Source: a bacterium (GTDB lineage: Bacteria > Bacteroidota > Bacteroidia > B-17B0 > Aurantibacillaceae). Taken from it: a stretch of DNA of 7,357 nucleotides. Position numbers and translations under genes: made by a program. Shown piece after piece: positions 1-7,357 of this stretch. Each line of letters begins with the position of its first letter. Position 1 is the first letter of the stretch. The DNA lies in NCBI GenBank assembly GCA_027364695.1, contig DAHXOV010000197.1, positions 1-7,357 on the forward strand, in the 5' to 3' direction. The notes under the pieces are model-generated. The model saw nothing but the letters and a program-made list of their open reading frames with translations, searched no databases and was not told the origin of the DNA.

Positions 1-806
1 TTCAGGCACCCCCACCATTTTATTTAAATATTAGCGCAGTAAGCGTCAATACAATGAGCGGTCAGGGAACCAATAATCACAAAATCACAGACATCTGGGT
101 ATATGAAAATGGACAATACAAAGGCGCTTATCCTATAGGTAGAAATATACCTATTACTTCACAGCCAGCCAAAATAAAATTATTTGCAGGAATCAAAAAA
201 GATGGAATGTCTGCAGTAAGGATCATCTATCCCTTTTATGCGCCCATTGAAATAGATACCAATGTAGGCATAAATAATATCATCTACCGACCCCTCATTT
301 TTAATTATAAAACAGGCATCAATTTCAAATGGATAGAGGACTTTGAAAACTTTGGAGGAACAGGAGGCATTACCATTGTGAAAGGGACAGGCTCAGACAC
401 CAATATAGTTATATTAGATAAAACTACCGACCCATCAGCAGATGTATTGGAAGGTAATAAAAGTGCTGCTATCATAGTAGATGGCAATAGATATAACGCT
501 TACCTTACTTCAGCCAATACTTATACACTTTCCTTTGATGCCACCTATTTAGAACTCAACTACAAAGCCAATCAGATTTTTGAAATAGGAATCTATAATG
601 CTTTTAGCACAAAATCCGTTATCAACCTCAATCCTACCAACGGAATATGGAATAAAATATATATTGACCTAACCCCTTACTTAGCATCACTATTTGGAAG
701 CACTCCCTCTAACAACTCTATAGGTATTTACTTCAAAGTACTCAAAGCGTCTAACATATCACAAGGACAAATACTAATGGATAATATCAAGCTAATCAGC
801 TACTGA
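1..806 (+). CDS. Probable exported beta-sandwich surface protein, 5'-truncated by window edge
   Basis: The reading frame is open from the first complete codon at position 3, giving 267 visible residues and a TGA stop. The first in-frame ATG, at 54, is unlikely to be the true start: the coding-like sequence before it (reading PPPFYLNISAVSVNT) runs smoothly into the following beta-rich domain, so the real start and any signal peptide or lipobox lie left of the window. From memory, the visible part resembles a family of Bacteroidota hypothetical, often lipoprotein-like, proteins with the pattern HKITDIWVY...G.Y near the front and a final domain ending in a MDNIKLISY-type strand. That last ~150 residues look like a jelly-roll or galactose-binding-like fold (FEDFENFGG, then WNKIYIDLTPYL, then ILMDNIKLI), which suggests carbohydrate or surface binding, but this is inference. 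No catalytic motif is visible. The stop codon is one base before the next start, so it is probably co-transcribed and perhaps translationally coupled with the sugar transferase gene. Confidence 0.8.
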   Translation, partial: QAPPPFYLNISAVSVNTMSGQGTNNHKITDIWVYENGQYKGAYPIGRNIPITSQPAKIKLFAGIKKDGMSAVRIIYPFYAPIEIDTNVGINNIIYRPLIFNYKTGINFKWIEDFENFGGTGGITIVKGTGSDTNIVILDKTTDPSADVLEGNKSAAIIVDGNRYNAYLTSANTYTLSFDATYLELNYKANQIFEIGIYNAFSTKSVINLNPTNGIWNKIYIDLTPYLASLFGSTPSNNSIGIYFKVLKASNISQGQILMDNIKLISY

Positions 807-807
807 A

Positions 808-2229
808 ATGGATAAAAAAAAATATACCATAATAAATATTGCTATAGACTTCTTCTCTGCATCATTAGCATGGACTTTATTTTATGTTTACAGAAAATAC
901 AACATTGATTATTTCAAAACATACATTGAACCCGAAGTGATATTTGATATTCAATATTTCAGAGGAATAGTTTTAGTACCTTTATTTTGGTTATTGATGT
1001 ATTATCTTTCGGGACACTACAACGAAATATTTCGCAGATCTAGAATCAATGAAATGTATCAGATACTCTTTGCTGCTATATTCGGCACCATTTTATTATT
1101 TTTCAATTTATTGTTAGACGATTATGTTGCCAACTACAAACATTACTACAAATCCGTATTTACTCTGTTCATCTGTCATTTCTCCATCACTGCTACAAGC
1201 AGATTTATATTCTCCTCTTATATCAACAACAAAATAAAAGCTCGTGAATGGGGATTCTCCACTATTATCATCGGAAGCAACGAAAGAGCATTAGAAATAG
1301 TCAAAGAAATACAAAGATTAAAAAAAGGCATCGGCTTTAATATCATCGGCTTTGTCCACCTGCACGGCAAAAATGGATTTTCCGAAGAACTAAAGAAAAT
1401 CATCCCCCATCTCGGAGAATTCAGCGCAATCAAAAATATCATTCAAACATACAACATAGAAGAAATCATCATAGCCATAGAAACCAACGAGCATGACAAA
1501 TTAAACGAGATTATCAACGAACTCTATTACATGGATCTACACATCCACCTGGTACCCGACACTTATGACCTGCTTACAGGACAAGTAAAGTTAGATGCCG
1601 TAGAATCACTACCACTCATCACATTAGAAATAGTCCCCATAAAACAATGGCAAATATCCATCAAAAGATTTTTTGACATCACCCTTTCTCTTATAATACT
1701 TATTTTCTTCAGCTGGCTCTACATCATACTGGGATTACTTGTAAAACTTACATCCAAAGGACCCATCTTATTCAAACAAGAAAGAACAGGAAAAAACGGA
1801 AAAAAATTTCTCATCTATAAATTTAGAACCATGTGCAAAGATGCAGAAAAAAACGGACCTGCTCTTTCTTCGGAAAACGACCCACGTATCACAACATTCG
1901 GAAGATTCTTAAGAAAAACCCGACTGGATGAATTACCCCAGTTCATCAATGTTTTAAAAGGCGATATGAGTGTAGTAGGCCCAAGACCCGAACGACAATA
2001 CTATATTAATCAAATCATCCAGAAAGCCCCACACTACAAGCTATTACACAAAATCAAACCAGGCATCACCTCTTGGGGGCAAGTCAAATACGGCTATGCC
2101 GAAAGTATAGACCAAATGATTGAACGAATGAAATACGATATTCTGTATCTGAAAAACATATCTGTATTGCTTGATTTAAAAATTTTAATTCACACCATTC
2201 TCGTCATCATTCAAGGAAAAGGAAAATAA
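808..2229 (+). CDS. Polyprenyl-phosphate sugar-1-phosphate transferase (WcaJ/WbaP type)
   Basis: This 473-residue membrane protein should move a sugar-1-phosphate from a UDP-sugar to undecaprenyl phosphate at the inner face of the cytoplasmic membrane, the first step of exopolysaccharide, capsule or O-antigen unit assembly. The N-terminal third has about four hydrophobic segments (roughly residues 8-28, 51-68, 84-103, 115-135). A Rossmann-like domain without catalytic role follows at about 149-250, starting STIIIGSNERA. The bacterial sugar transferase domain starts at KRFFDI (286-291), with a membrane hairpin at ~292-313. It carries QERTGKNGKKFLIYKFRTM (324-342), the Asp-Glu dyad in DELPQ (374-378; catalytic in the characterised relative PglC), VGPRPE (390-395) and KPGITSWGQV (417-426). 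The length is usual for the long WcaJ/WbaP class, and all core motifs are intact. The ATG at 808 follows the previous stop by one base. Which sugar is used cannot be read from sequence, so no gene symbol is given. No glycosyltransferases, flippase or polymerase follow it here. Confidence 0.95.
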   Translation: MDKKKYTIINIAIDFFSASLAWTLFYVYRKYNIDYFKTYIEPEVIFDIQYFRGIVLVPLFWLLMYYLSGHYNEIFRRSRINEMYQILFAAIFGTILLFFNLLLDDYVANYKHYYKSVFTLFICHFSITATSRFIFSSYINNKIKAREWGFSTIIIGSNERALEIVKEIQRLKKGIGFNIIGFVHLHGKNGFSEELKKIIPHLGEFSAIKNIIQTYNIEEIIIAIETNEHDKLNEIINELYYMDLHIHLVPDTYDLLTGQVKLDAVESLPLITLEIVPIKQWQISIKRFFDITLSLIILIFFSWLYIILGLLVKLTSKGPILFKQERTGKNGKKFLIYKFRTMCKDAEKNGPALSSENDPRITTFGRFLRKTRLDELPQFINVLKGDMSVVGPRPERQYYINQIIQKAPHYKLLHKIKPGITSWGQVKYGYAESIDQMIERMKYDILYLKNISVLLDLKILIHTILVIIQGKGK

Positions 2230-2342
2230 ATCCAACGCTCACAAACCGAATTTACTAACAATACAGTGTTTATTTTTTTTATTTAATACATCCCGATATA
2301 CGAATTTTATGTGCTATAATTGCACTACTATTTTCTCTATTA

Positions 2343-3635
2343 ATGATTTTAAAAACTACCAGTTTGTGTTTTTCCACACTCTCCCTTTTTTACTATTGGT
2401 TTCTTATTCTGTTGGATAATGGCGTTACAGCAACCATCCATATCCCCGATCATCTGAAACCAGGAGAGACGATTACAGCTGAAGTAATCATAAAAAAAGG
2501 CAACATCAATGGCTTTGCAAAACTGCAAATAGAAACAGGATCAGGAATAAGCATCACAGAAGAAGACGACAGTAAAGGAGCCGCATTTTCTTCCTCAGGA
2601 AACACAGCCAAATGGATTTGGACCGCTTTACCCATAGAAGCTGAATTTAAAATAAAGTTCAAAGTTACGACCTCCCCATCTTTCAATGGAAATTCCAGCA
2701 TATCAGGAAAATTTAGTTATATTGTCAATAATACTAAACAGGTAGCAGAAATACCTGCTAAAAACATCATCATAGGAGATAAAACCTCTGAACCTATTAC
2801 ACAAAATATCCCCACCTCCCCACCATCAGCCGCTCCGCCTGCTAATACACAAAGTATAACTACTTCAACCACTCCACCAACATCCATTACTACAACTACT
2901 TCTGCACCAACAGAAAACACCAAAGTATCTGTTAGTAGAACTATTCAAAATATTGCTCCCCATGCATGGCTCATTAAAATTACTATCAACAAAGGACCCA
3001 TCAGGGGCTTTGCAAGATATACAGATGTATTACCAAAAGATCTGTCAGCAAAAGTAGAAGAAAAAGACGGTAGTTCTTTTTTCATTGATGGGGATAATAT
3101 CAAATTCGTGTGGTCTACCTTGCCTGAAAAAGAAAGTGTCATCATCTCCTACAAACTCTCAGGAAATGTTGCTGCGCCACTTACACTCAATGGTGATTTT
3201 TCTTATACAGAAAACAACCAAGTATTAAATAAAACACTGTCTCCTGACATACTCCAGCCAACCAGTCTATCTGATAATAATACTTCTCAACCAGTTACAC
3301 CGCCAACACAGCCATCCAACATAGCCGAAACCACCACTCAAGCCAAACAAACAAAAATATTTTTTTCTGTACAATTAGGCGCCTTTCTAAAATCCCGTGT
3401 AGGTCCCTATTATTTTTCTAACAAATATAATATCCAAAACATAAAACAAGAACAACACGAATCGTACAAAAAATTTTATTCAGGAAATTTTGATAAATAT
3501 AAACAAGCACGCGATTATAGAGAAGAAATAAAAACCAAAGGCATACAAGATGCTTTTGTGATCGCACACAAAAATAATGTACGTATCACCGTTCAAGAAG
3601 CACTTATGATAGCCAATCAAAAATGGTATCCATAA
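2343..3635 (+). CDS. Exported two-repeat protein with C-terminal SPOR domain
   Basis: The product has 430 residues. The N-terminus (about 1-30: short basic start, hydrophobic stretch to LILL) looks like a signal peptide or membrane anchor; there is no convincing lipobox. Two related ~100-residue beta-rich domains follow (about 28-145 and 195-304), joined by a Ser/Thr/Pro-rich linker (146-194). A second Pro/Thr/Gln-rich linker (305-338) leads to a SPOR-type domain (about 339-412), recognised by FFSVQLGAF, YKKFYSGNFDKYKQA and AFVIAHKNN. SPOR domains in characterised proteins such as FtsN bind peptidoglycan glycan strands lacking stem peptides, so a periplasmic cell-wall role is inferred; the repeats have no function I can name. 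The frame stays open upstream of the ATG at 2343 through hydrophobic codons (about 2280-2342), but I see no in-frame ATG there, so 2343 is the best start. The 113-bp gap before it suggests a transcript separate from the sugar transferase, without proof. Confidence 0.85.
   Translation: MILKTTSLCFSTLSLFYYWFLILLDNGVTATIHIPDHLKPGETITAEVIIKKGNINGFAKLQIETGSGISITEEDDSKGAAFSSSGNTAKWIWTALPIEAEFKIKFKVTTSPSFNGNSSISGKFSYIVNNTKQVAEIPAKNIIIGDKTSEPITQNIPTSPPSAAPPANTQSITTSTTPPTSITTTTSAPTENTKVSVSRTIQNIAPHAWLIKITINKGPIRGFARYTDVLPKDLSAKVEEKDGSSFFIDGDNIKFVWSTLPEKESVIISYKLSGNVAAPLTLNGDFSYTENNQVLNKTLSPDILQPTSLSDNNTSQPVTPPTQPSNIAETTTQAKQTKIFFSVQLGAFLKSRVGPYYFSNKYNIQNIKQEQHESYKKFYSGNFDKYKQARDYREEIKTKGIQDAFVIAHKNNVRITVQEALMIANQKWYP
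2424..3254 (+). repeat. Internal domain duplication inside the SPOR protein gene
   Basis: Two diverged copies of a coding unit, about 2424-2777 and 2925-3254, are separated by a low-complexity Ser/Thr/Pro linker. Matching landmarks in order are KKGNINGFAK (residues 51-60) with NKGPIRGFAR (216-225), WIWTALP (91-97) with FVWSTLP (255-261), and GKFSYIVNN (122-130) with GDFSYTENN (284-292). Spacing between landmarks is nearly equal in both copies: 36 versus 35 residues from the GFA glycine to the second aromatic-flanked Trp, then 29 versus 27 to the FSY glycine. This shows duplication at the protein level. The DNA copies are too diverged to be a recent tandem repeat. Confidence 0.8.
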
Positions 3636-3742
3636 AATCATCTAACAGTTATTCCTATTTGAAACGAATGCGGCGCTGACACAGAATAGAATAACAAATG
3701 GCATAAGAGTTGTTTATTATTATGACTTAAAAATATTTCGTT

Positions 3743-6136
3743 ATGTTTGAAAACATATTTAACCCAATGATAGAGGAAGAAACCGAGTTTATACCACTAC
3801 TCACGGCAGAAGATGAAGAAAGTATATTATCGGAAAAATTGCCCGACAAGCTGCCAATTTTACCACTAAGGAATACCGTGCTTTTCCCAGGCGTTGTCAT
3901 CCCTATTACCGTAGGAAGAGATAAATCTATTGCCCTGATCAAAGACGCTTATAAAAACAAAAAAATAATAGGTGTAACTGCTCAAAAAGATGAAAAAATA
4001 GAAGACCCTCTGTCAACAGACATTTACCCCATTGGGACTTCTGCTAAAATACTCAAATTATTACGAATGCCCGATGGAAATACCACTGTTATACTACAAG
4101 GAAGAAAAAAAATACATATCAAAAATATTATACAAACCGAACCTTACTTCATAGCAGAAATAGAAAGTATCAACGATAAAAATATTAACACACAAAGTTC
4201 CGAATTCATTGCCATCATTTCTGCGATTAAAGATGTAGCTACTAAAATTATCAAACAGTCTCCTAGTATACCATCTGAAGCCAGTTTTGCTATTAATAAT
4301 ATTGAAACACCAAGTTTTTTGGTCAATTTCATCTCTTCCCACATGAACATCTCTTTACCCAACAAACAAAATCTTTTGGAAACCCATGATATTAAAGATC
4401 AGGCATTACAACTCCTCTCCTTGCTAAATAAAGAACTCAGTTTAATAGAACTAAAAAATCAGATACAAAATAAAACCCGCAGTGATATTGATAAACAACA
4501 AAGAGAATACTTTTTAAGCCAACAACTCAAGACCATTCAGGAAGAATTAGGAGGCTCGCCACTGGAACAAGAAATCAAAGAATTCGAGGAAAAAGCGAAA
4601 AATAAAAAATGGAATACTGCCACCAAAGAATTGTTCGAAAAAAATCTCAATAAACTCAAGAGAATGAACCCCAACTCTCCTGAGTACGGCATTACAACAG
4701 CTCATTTGGATATTATATTAGAATTGCCATGGAATGAATACTCAGAAGATAATTTTGATATCCTCAACGTTAAAAAAGTATTAGATGAAGACCATTTTGG
4801 ATTAGAAAAAGTCAAAGAAAGAATTCTTGAATATCTTGCTGTATTAAAACTTAAAAAGGATCTCAAATCACCCATACTCTGCCTATATGGGCCACCTGGT
4901 GTAGGCAAAACATCTCTGGGGAAAAGTATCGCCAGGGCACTCAATAGAAAATACGTAAGAATGAGTTTAGGAGGCTTACACGACGAAAGTGAAATAAGAG
5001 GGCATAGAAAAACATACATAGGTGCAATGCCAGGCAGAATCATTCAGAGTATAAGAAAAGCAGGCACTTCCAACCCTGTATTTGTATTAGATGAAATTGA
5101 CAAAATAGGCAGAGATTTCCAAGGCGACCCCGCCTCAGCTCTTTTGGAAGTATTAGACCCTGAGCAAAACAATACCTTCTATGATAATTATTTAGAAACA
5201 GAATACGATCTTAGCAAGGTATTATTTATTGCTACCTGCAATGATCTAAACACCATTCACCCTGCACTATTAGATAGATTTGAGATCATCAATGTTACTG
5301 GTTACAGCACTGAAGAAAAAATGGAAATCGCTAAAAAATTCCTTATACCAAAAGTTTGTCAGGAAACGGGTATCAAAAAAAATCAAATTAAAATTGCTGA
5401 TAATATCCTTGAAGAAATCATAGAAAATTATACTTATGAAAGTGGGGTGAGAAACTTAGAAAAAAGATTATCTAAAATAGCACGACATACTGCATTGAAA
5501 ACATCTATGAATGAAGATATTCCTAAAATCATCAAGGACTATCTTCCAAAAATATTTGGACCGACTCATATCAAAGAAAAATACGAGGGTAATGATATTC
5601 CGGGCGTGGTAACTGGTCTTGCATGGACCCCCAATGGCGGCGAAATACTCTACATAGAGACAGTGGCTTCGCCTGCAAAAGAAACCTCTCATACGCTTAC
5701 GGGCAACTTAGGTAATGTGATGAAAGAAAGTGCCACCATTGCGCTAGGATACATAAAATCGCATGCTAAAGAATTAAGTATTCATCAAAGTGATATAGAA
5801 CAGAAACACTTTCATATGCATGTCCCCGAAGGAGCCGTACCAAAAGATGGACCTAGTGCGGGAATTGCTATGGTAGTGTCTCTTATGAGTTGTATTTCGG
5901 GAAGAAAAGTAAAGAAAAATTTGGCAATGACAGGAGAAATTACTTTAAGAGGAAAAGTTCTTCCCGTAGGAGGCATCAAAGAAAAAATTTTAGCGGCTAA
6001 AAGATCAGGAATTAAAGAGATTATCTTATGTAAAGCCAACGAACAAGATGTATTAGATATTTCTCAAGAATACCTCAAGGGGTTAAAATTCATTTATGTG
6101 AATACAATTAGAGAAGTAGTAAGCATCACATTGTGA
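3743..6136 (+). CDS. lon: ATP-dependent Lon protease (endopeptidase La)
   Basis: This 797-residue cytoplasmic AAA+ protease unfolds and degrades damaged and regulatory proteins as a hexamer. The N-terminal substrate-binding domain starts near residue 37 (LPILPLRNTVLFPG) and is followed by a helical coiled region (~220-310, including REYFLSQQLKTIQEELG). The ATPase has Walker A GPPGVGKT (383-390), pore-loop TYIGAMPG (424-431, Tyr425), Walker B VFVLDEID (446-453), a sensor-1 Asn (N500), an arginine in LLDRFE (R512) and a sensor-2 Arg in YESGVRNLEKR (R570). The protease domain has the catalytic Ser705 in PKDGPSAG and Lys748 in GGIKEK. The 43-residue spacing equals that of Ser679/Lys722 in E. coli Lon, so the enzyme should be active. 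The ATG at 3743 is the first after an in-frame TAA at 3728, and the opening MFENIFNPMIEEETEFIPLL looks like a natural Bacteroidota Lon start. The protein ends soon after the protease fold. A 107-bp gap precedes it; no heat-shock promoter could be recognised. Confidence 0.98.
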   Translation: MFENIFNPMIEEETEFIPLLTAEDEESILSEKLPDKLPILPLRNTVLFPGVVIPITVGRDKSIALIKDAYKNKKIIGVTAQKDEKIEDPLSTDIYPIGTSAKILKLLRMPDGNTTVILQGRKKIHIKNIIQTEPYFIAEIESINDKNINTQSSEFIAIISAIKDVATKIIKQSPSIPSEASFAINNIETPSFLVNFISSHMNISLPNKQNLLETHDIKDQALQLLSLLNKELSLIELKNQIQNKTRSDIDKQQREYFLSQQLKTIQEELGGSPLEQEIKEFEEKAKNKKWNTATKELFEKNLNKLKRMNPNSPEYGITTAHLDIILELPWNEYSEDNFDILNVKKVLDEDHFGLEKVKERILEYLAVLKLKKDLKSPILCLYGPPGVGKTSLGKSIARALNRKYVRMSLGGLHDESEIRGHRKTYIGAMPGRIIQSIRKAGTSNPVFVLDEIDKIGRDFQGDPASALLEVLDPEQNNTFYDNYLETEYDLSKVLFIATCNDLNTIHPALLDRFEIINVTGYSTEEKMEIAKKFLIPKVCQETGIKKNQIKIADNILEEIIENYTYESGVRNLEKRLSKIARHTALKTSMNEDIPKIIKDYLPKIFGPTHIKEKYEGNDIPGVVTGLAWTPNGGEILYIETVASPAKETSHTLTGNLGNVMKESATIALGYIKSHAKELSIHQSDIEQKHFHMHVPEGAVPKDGPSAGIAMVVSLMSCISGRKVKKNLAMTGEITLRGKVLPVGGIKEKILAAKRSGIKEIILCKANEQDVLDISQEYLKGLKFIYVNTIREVVSITL

Positions 6137-6152
6137 TAGTCAGACTGGAATT

Positions 6153-6174
6153 GAAAAATAATCATCACAGATGA
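6153..6174 (-). terminator. Weak candidate intrinsic terminator for the paa transcript
   Basis: Read on the minus strand, TCATC-TGT-GATGA forms a 5-bp stem with a 3-base loop (6174 to 6162) that spans the paaD stop codon, followed by the T-rich tract TTATTTTT. The position, at the end of paaD and before convergent lon, is right for a terminator. The stem is short and poor in GC, so it may be inefficient or fortuitous. Confidence 0.25.
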
Positions 6175-6665
6175 CACTTGAAATAATCAAAAGGCTCTTT
6201 GCAATGTTGACAACGAAAAAGAGCTTTGCAAGGGGTACTGCCAAAAGTTGATATCAGTTCAGTATTCATACTTCCACAGTGCGGGCATGTTATCTTATAG
6301 TCTGCATTCATTAGTGCATGTATTGTAACTCCGTTTTGTGGGGGGGCTATTCCATATTTTTCTAATTTTTTGAGGGCTTCCTTACTTATTCTATCTGTTG
6401 TCCATGCTGGGGAATATACAATTTCCACTTTTGCAAGTAGATTATTTTTGTTTAATTCTTTTTCTATATCACTTTGAATTTGCCATGTAGCAGGGCATGC
6501 AGTGTACGTGGGCATCATTTGTACTACGATGGGCTCATTTTCATTGATTAATACATCCGCTATCATCCCCATTTCTACAATATTGACTACAGGAATTTCA
6601 GGGTCAGGAATTTCTGATAAAATTTTATAGACTTTATTTTTTATTTCTATGGTATTCACAGACAA
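6165..6665 (-). CDS. paaD: Phenylacetyl-CoA epoxidase assembly protein PaaD
   Basis: The product (166 residues from the chosen start) belongs to the PaaD family. It has an N-terminal MIP18/DUF59-type domain related to iron-sulfur assembly factors (SEIPDPEIPVVNIVEMG at 17-33, MPTYTACPA at 51-59 with Cys57, SPAWTTDRIS at 85-94) and a C-terminal zinc-ribbon-like module (CPHC at 127-130, FGSTPCKALFRC at 141-152, CQHC at 152-155, then EPFDYFKCH). PaaD is needed to make the PaaABC(D)E monooxygenase work, probably by helping metal-centre assembly, while PaaA carries the catalytic di-iron site. The start is uncertain. No in-frame ATG lies between the upstream TAA at 6704-6702 and the conserved core. 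TTG at 6665 is chosen because it gives the usual short lead before the core; GTG at 6659 is possible. The gene follows paaC after 65 bp on the same strand and converges on lon. Confidence 0.93.
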   Translation of the reverse strand: MSVNTIEIKNKVYKILSEIPDPEIPVVNIVEMGMIADVLINENEPIVVQMMPTYTACPATWQIQSDIEKELNKNNLLAKVEIVYSPAWTTDRISKEALKKLEKYGIAPPQNGVTIHALMNADYKITCPHCGSMNTELISTFGSTPCKALFRCQHCKEPFDYFKCHL

Positions 6666-6730
6666 TGTATCTGTTATTTTGAACTTAATTTGCTCATGTA
6701 TTTATTATCCAATGAAATTCAATTTGATTG

Positions 6731-7357
6731 TTACCACTGTGCTTCAGGGTATATTCTTGGCAGGGCTTGCATTTCTGCTAATATATAATCAAGATACTCT
6801 GTATGTACGCCTTGCTTACCACCTCTTTGCATATACACATTCTGTGGTATTTCTAGCATAGCTTCTTTAAGAAGGGTTTGCATATCTTCGTTCCACAAGT
6901 ATTGTATGCTTTCAAGAGAGGGGGCTATTTTTTCTTCTTCCATTATTTTTTCAGCATCATCGGGTATAAAAAGTTCTCCTATAAATTTCCATAAATTATT
7001 CAAAGCGCTTTGAGCTTTATGGTGGCTTTCTTCTGTGCCATCTCCAAATCTTTTTATCCACCAGGATGAATGTCTGTAATGATAACTTACTTCTTTGACT
7101 GCTTTTTGTGCAAGAATGGAAAAAGTCTCGTCTTTGCTTTCACACAATGCATTAAAGTAATGATAACGAAAGGCATCCATAAATACTTGCCGCATCATTG
7201 TATCGGCATAATTACCATTAGGCAATTCTACTAATTTGACATTAAAAAAATCTCTGGCATTGCGGAAATAAGCAAGTTTATCTTCGTTTCTGCCTTTGTT
7301 TTCTACCTTTCCTGCATATTCTAAAAGAGCTTTAGCATGTCCTAATGTGTCTAATGC
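6731..7357 (-). CDS. paaC: Phenylacetyl-CoA epoxidase subunit PaaC, 5'-truncated by window edge
   Basis: The frame is open from the right edge to a TAA at 6733-6731, giving 208 visible C-terminal residues of a family of about 250. It should not be started at the TTG at 7225: the preceding 44 codons read as typical PaaC, with LDTLGHAKALLEYAGKVE, then KGRNEDKLAYFRNARDF and LVELPNGNYADT. Further landmarks are KEVSYHYRHSSWW (visible 88-100), GDGTEESH (105-112), IPDDAE, and a C-terminus with GGKQGVHTEYLDYILAEMQ ending EAQW, much like E. coli PaaC as I recall it. PaaC is a ferritin-fold subunit that lacks the catalytic di-iron site and forms the stable core with PaaA in the oxygenase that turns phenylacetyl-CoA into its ring 1,2-epoxide. 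Together with paaD it marks a phenylacetate-degradation operon read leftwards; paaA and paaB would be expected just beyond the right edge. Confidence 0.96.
   Translation of the reverse strand, partial: ALDTLGHAKALLEYAGKVENKGRNEDKLAYFRNARDFFNVKLVELPNGNYADTMMRQVFMDAFRYHYFNALCESKDETFSILAQKAVKEVSYHYRHSSWWIKRFGDGTEESHHKAQSALNNLWKFIGELFIPDDAEKIMEEEKIAPSLESIQYLWNEDMQTLLKEAMLEIPQNVYMQRGGKQGVHTEYLDYILAEMQALPRIYPEAQW

Noticed and set aside
2257..2280. A short AACA/TGTT stem followed by a run of eight T after the sugar transferase gene, resembling a terminator.
   Set aside because: The stem is only 4 bp and AT-rich; the T run alone in such AT-rich DNA is weak evidence.
2315..2320. TATAAT upstream of the SPOR protein gene, like a sigma-70 -10 box.
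   Set aside because: No matching -35 box at the proper distance, and Bacteroidota housekeeping promoters use a different consensus (TAnnTTTG at -7). I could not find that consensus convincingly in this gap or the one before lon.
3690..3718. AATAACAA ... TTGTTTATT inverted repeat in the lon leader.
   Set aside because: Nearly all A-T pairs with a bulge and a 12-base loop; expected by chance in this composition.
3722..3730. ATG-ACT-TAA mini reading frame 12 bases before the lon start.
   Set aside because: Two codons with no sign of a regulatory role; likely chance.
6125..6137. Perfect palindrome ATCACA-T-TGTGAT over the lon stop codon.
   Set aside because: A one-base loop cannot form the full hairpin, no T tract follows on the plus strand, and the half-sites are in the wrong order for a CRP-type site.
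6339..6345. Run of seven G within paaD as a possible frameshift site.
   Set aside because: The protein reads through it as GIAPPQNG in the family's expected context, so the frame is intact.
6649..6861. Open frame of 70 codons on the plus strand.
   Set aside because: It lies opposite the end of paaC and the paaC-paaD gap, and its sequence resembles no family; it is a shadow of the real gene.

Overview
The window looks like ordinary chromosomal DNA from a member of the Bacteroidota. It is AT-rich, has no clear Shine-Dalgarno sequences, and its protein types are typical of that phylum: a surface or lipoprotein-like beta-rich protein, a SPOR protein with Bacteroidota-style repeats, a Lon protease with a typical Bacteroidota N-terminus, and a phenylacetyl-CoA epoxidase PaaC-PaaD pair. 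No family below phylum can be named safely from the sequence.

Layout. Four genes lie on the plus strand. (1) The 3' part of a gene for a probably exported beta-sandwich protein, cut by the left edge. (2) One base later, a complete polyprenyl-phosphate sugar phosphotransferase (WcaJ/WbaP type), which starts lipid-linked polysaccharide synthesis. (3) After a 113-bp gap, an exported protein made of two copies of a ~100-residue domain, Ser/Thr/Pro-rich linkers and a C-terminal SPOR domain. (4) After a 107-bp gap, a complete lon gene. Two genes then lie on the minus strand, convergent with lon: paaD (complete, with a non-ATG start) and paaC (5' end beyond the right edge). Only 28 bp separate the lon and paaD stop codons.

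How they fit together. The first two genes are probably co-transcribed and concern the cell surface or exopolysaccharide. The SPOR protein also acts in the envelope, but it has its own leader region and no proven link to them. Lon is general cytoplasmic proteolysis. The paaC-paaD pair is the downstream end of a phenylacetate-degradation operon whose earlier genes lie to the right of the window.

No gap without a gene exceeds about 115 bp. I saw no tRNA, rRNA, CRISPR array, insertion sequence, integrase or phage gene. I found no evidence of a new multi-gene system. The points most worth a second look are the duplicated domain of the SPOR protein and the missing ATG of paaD.
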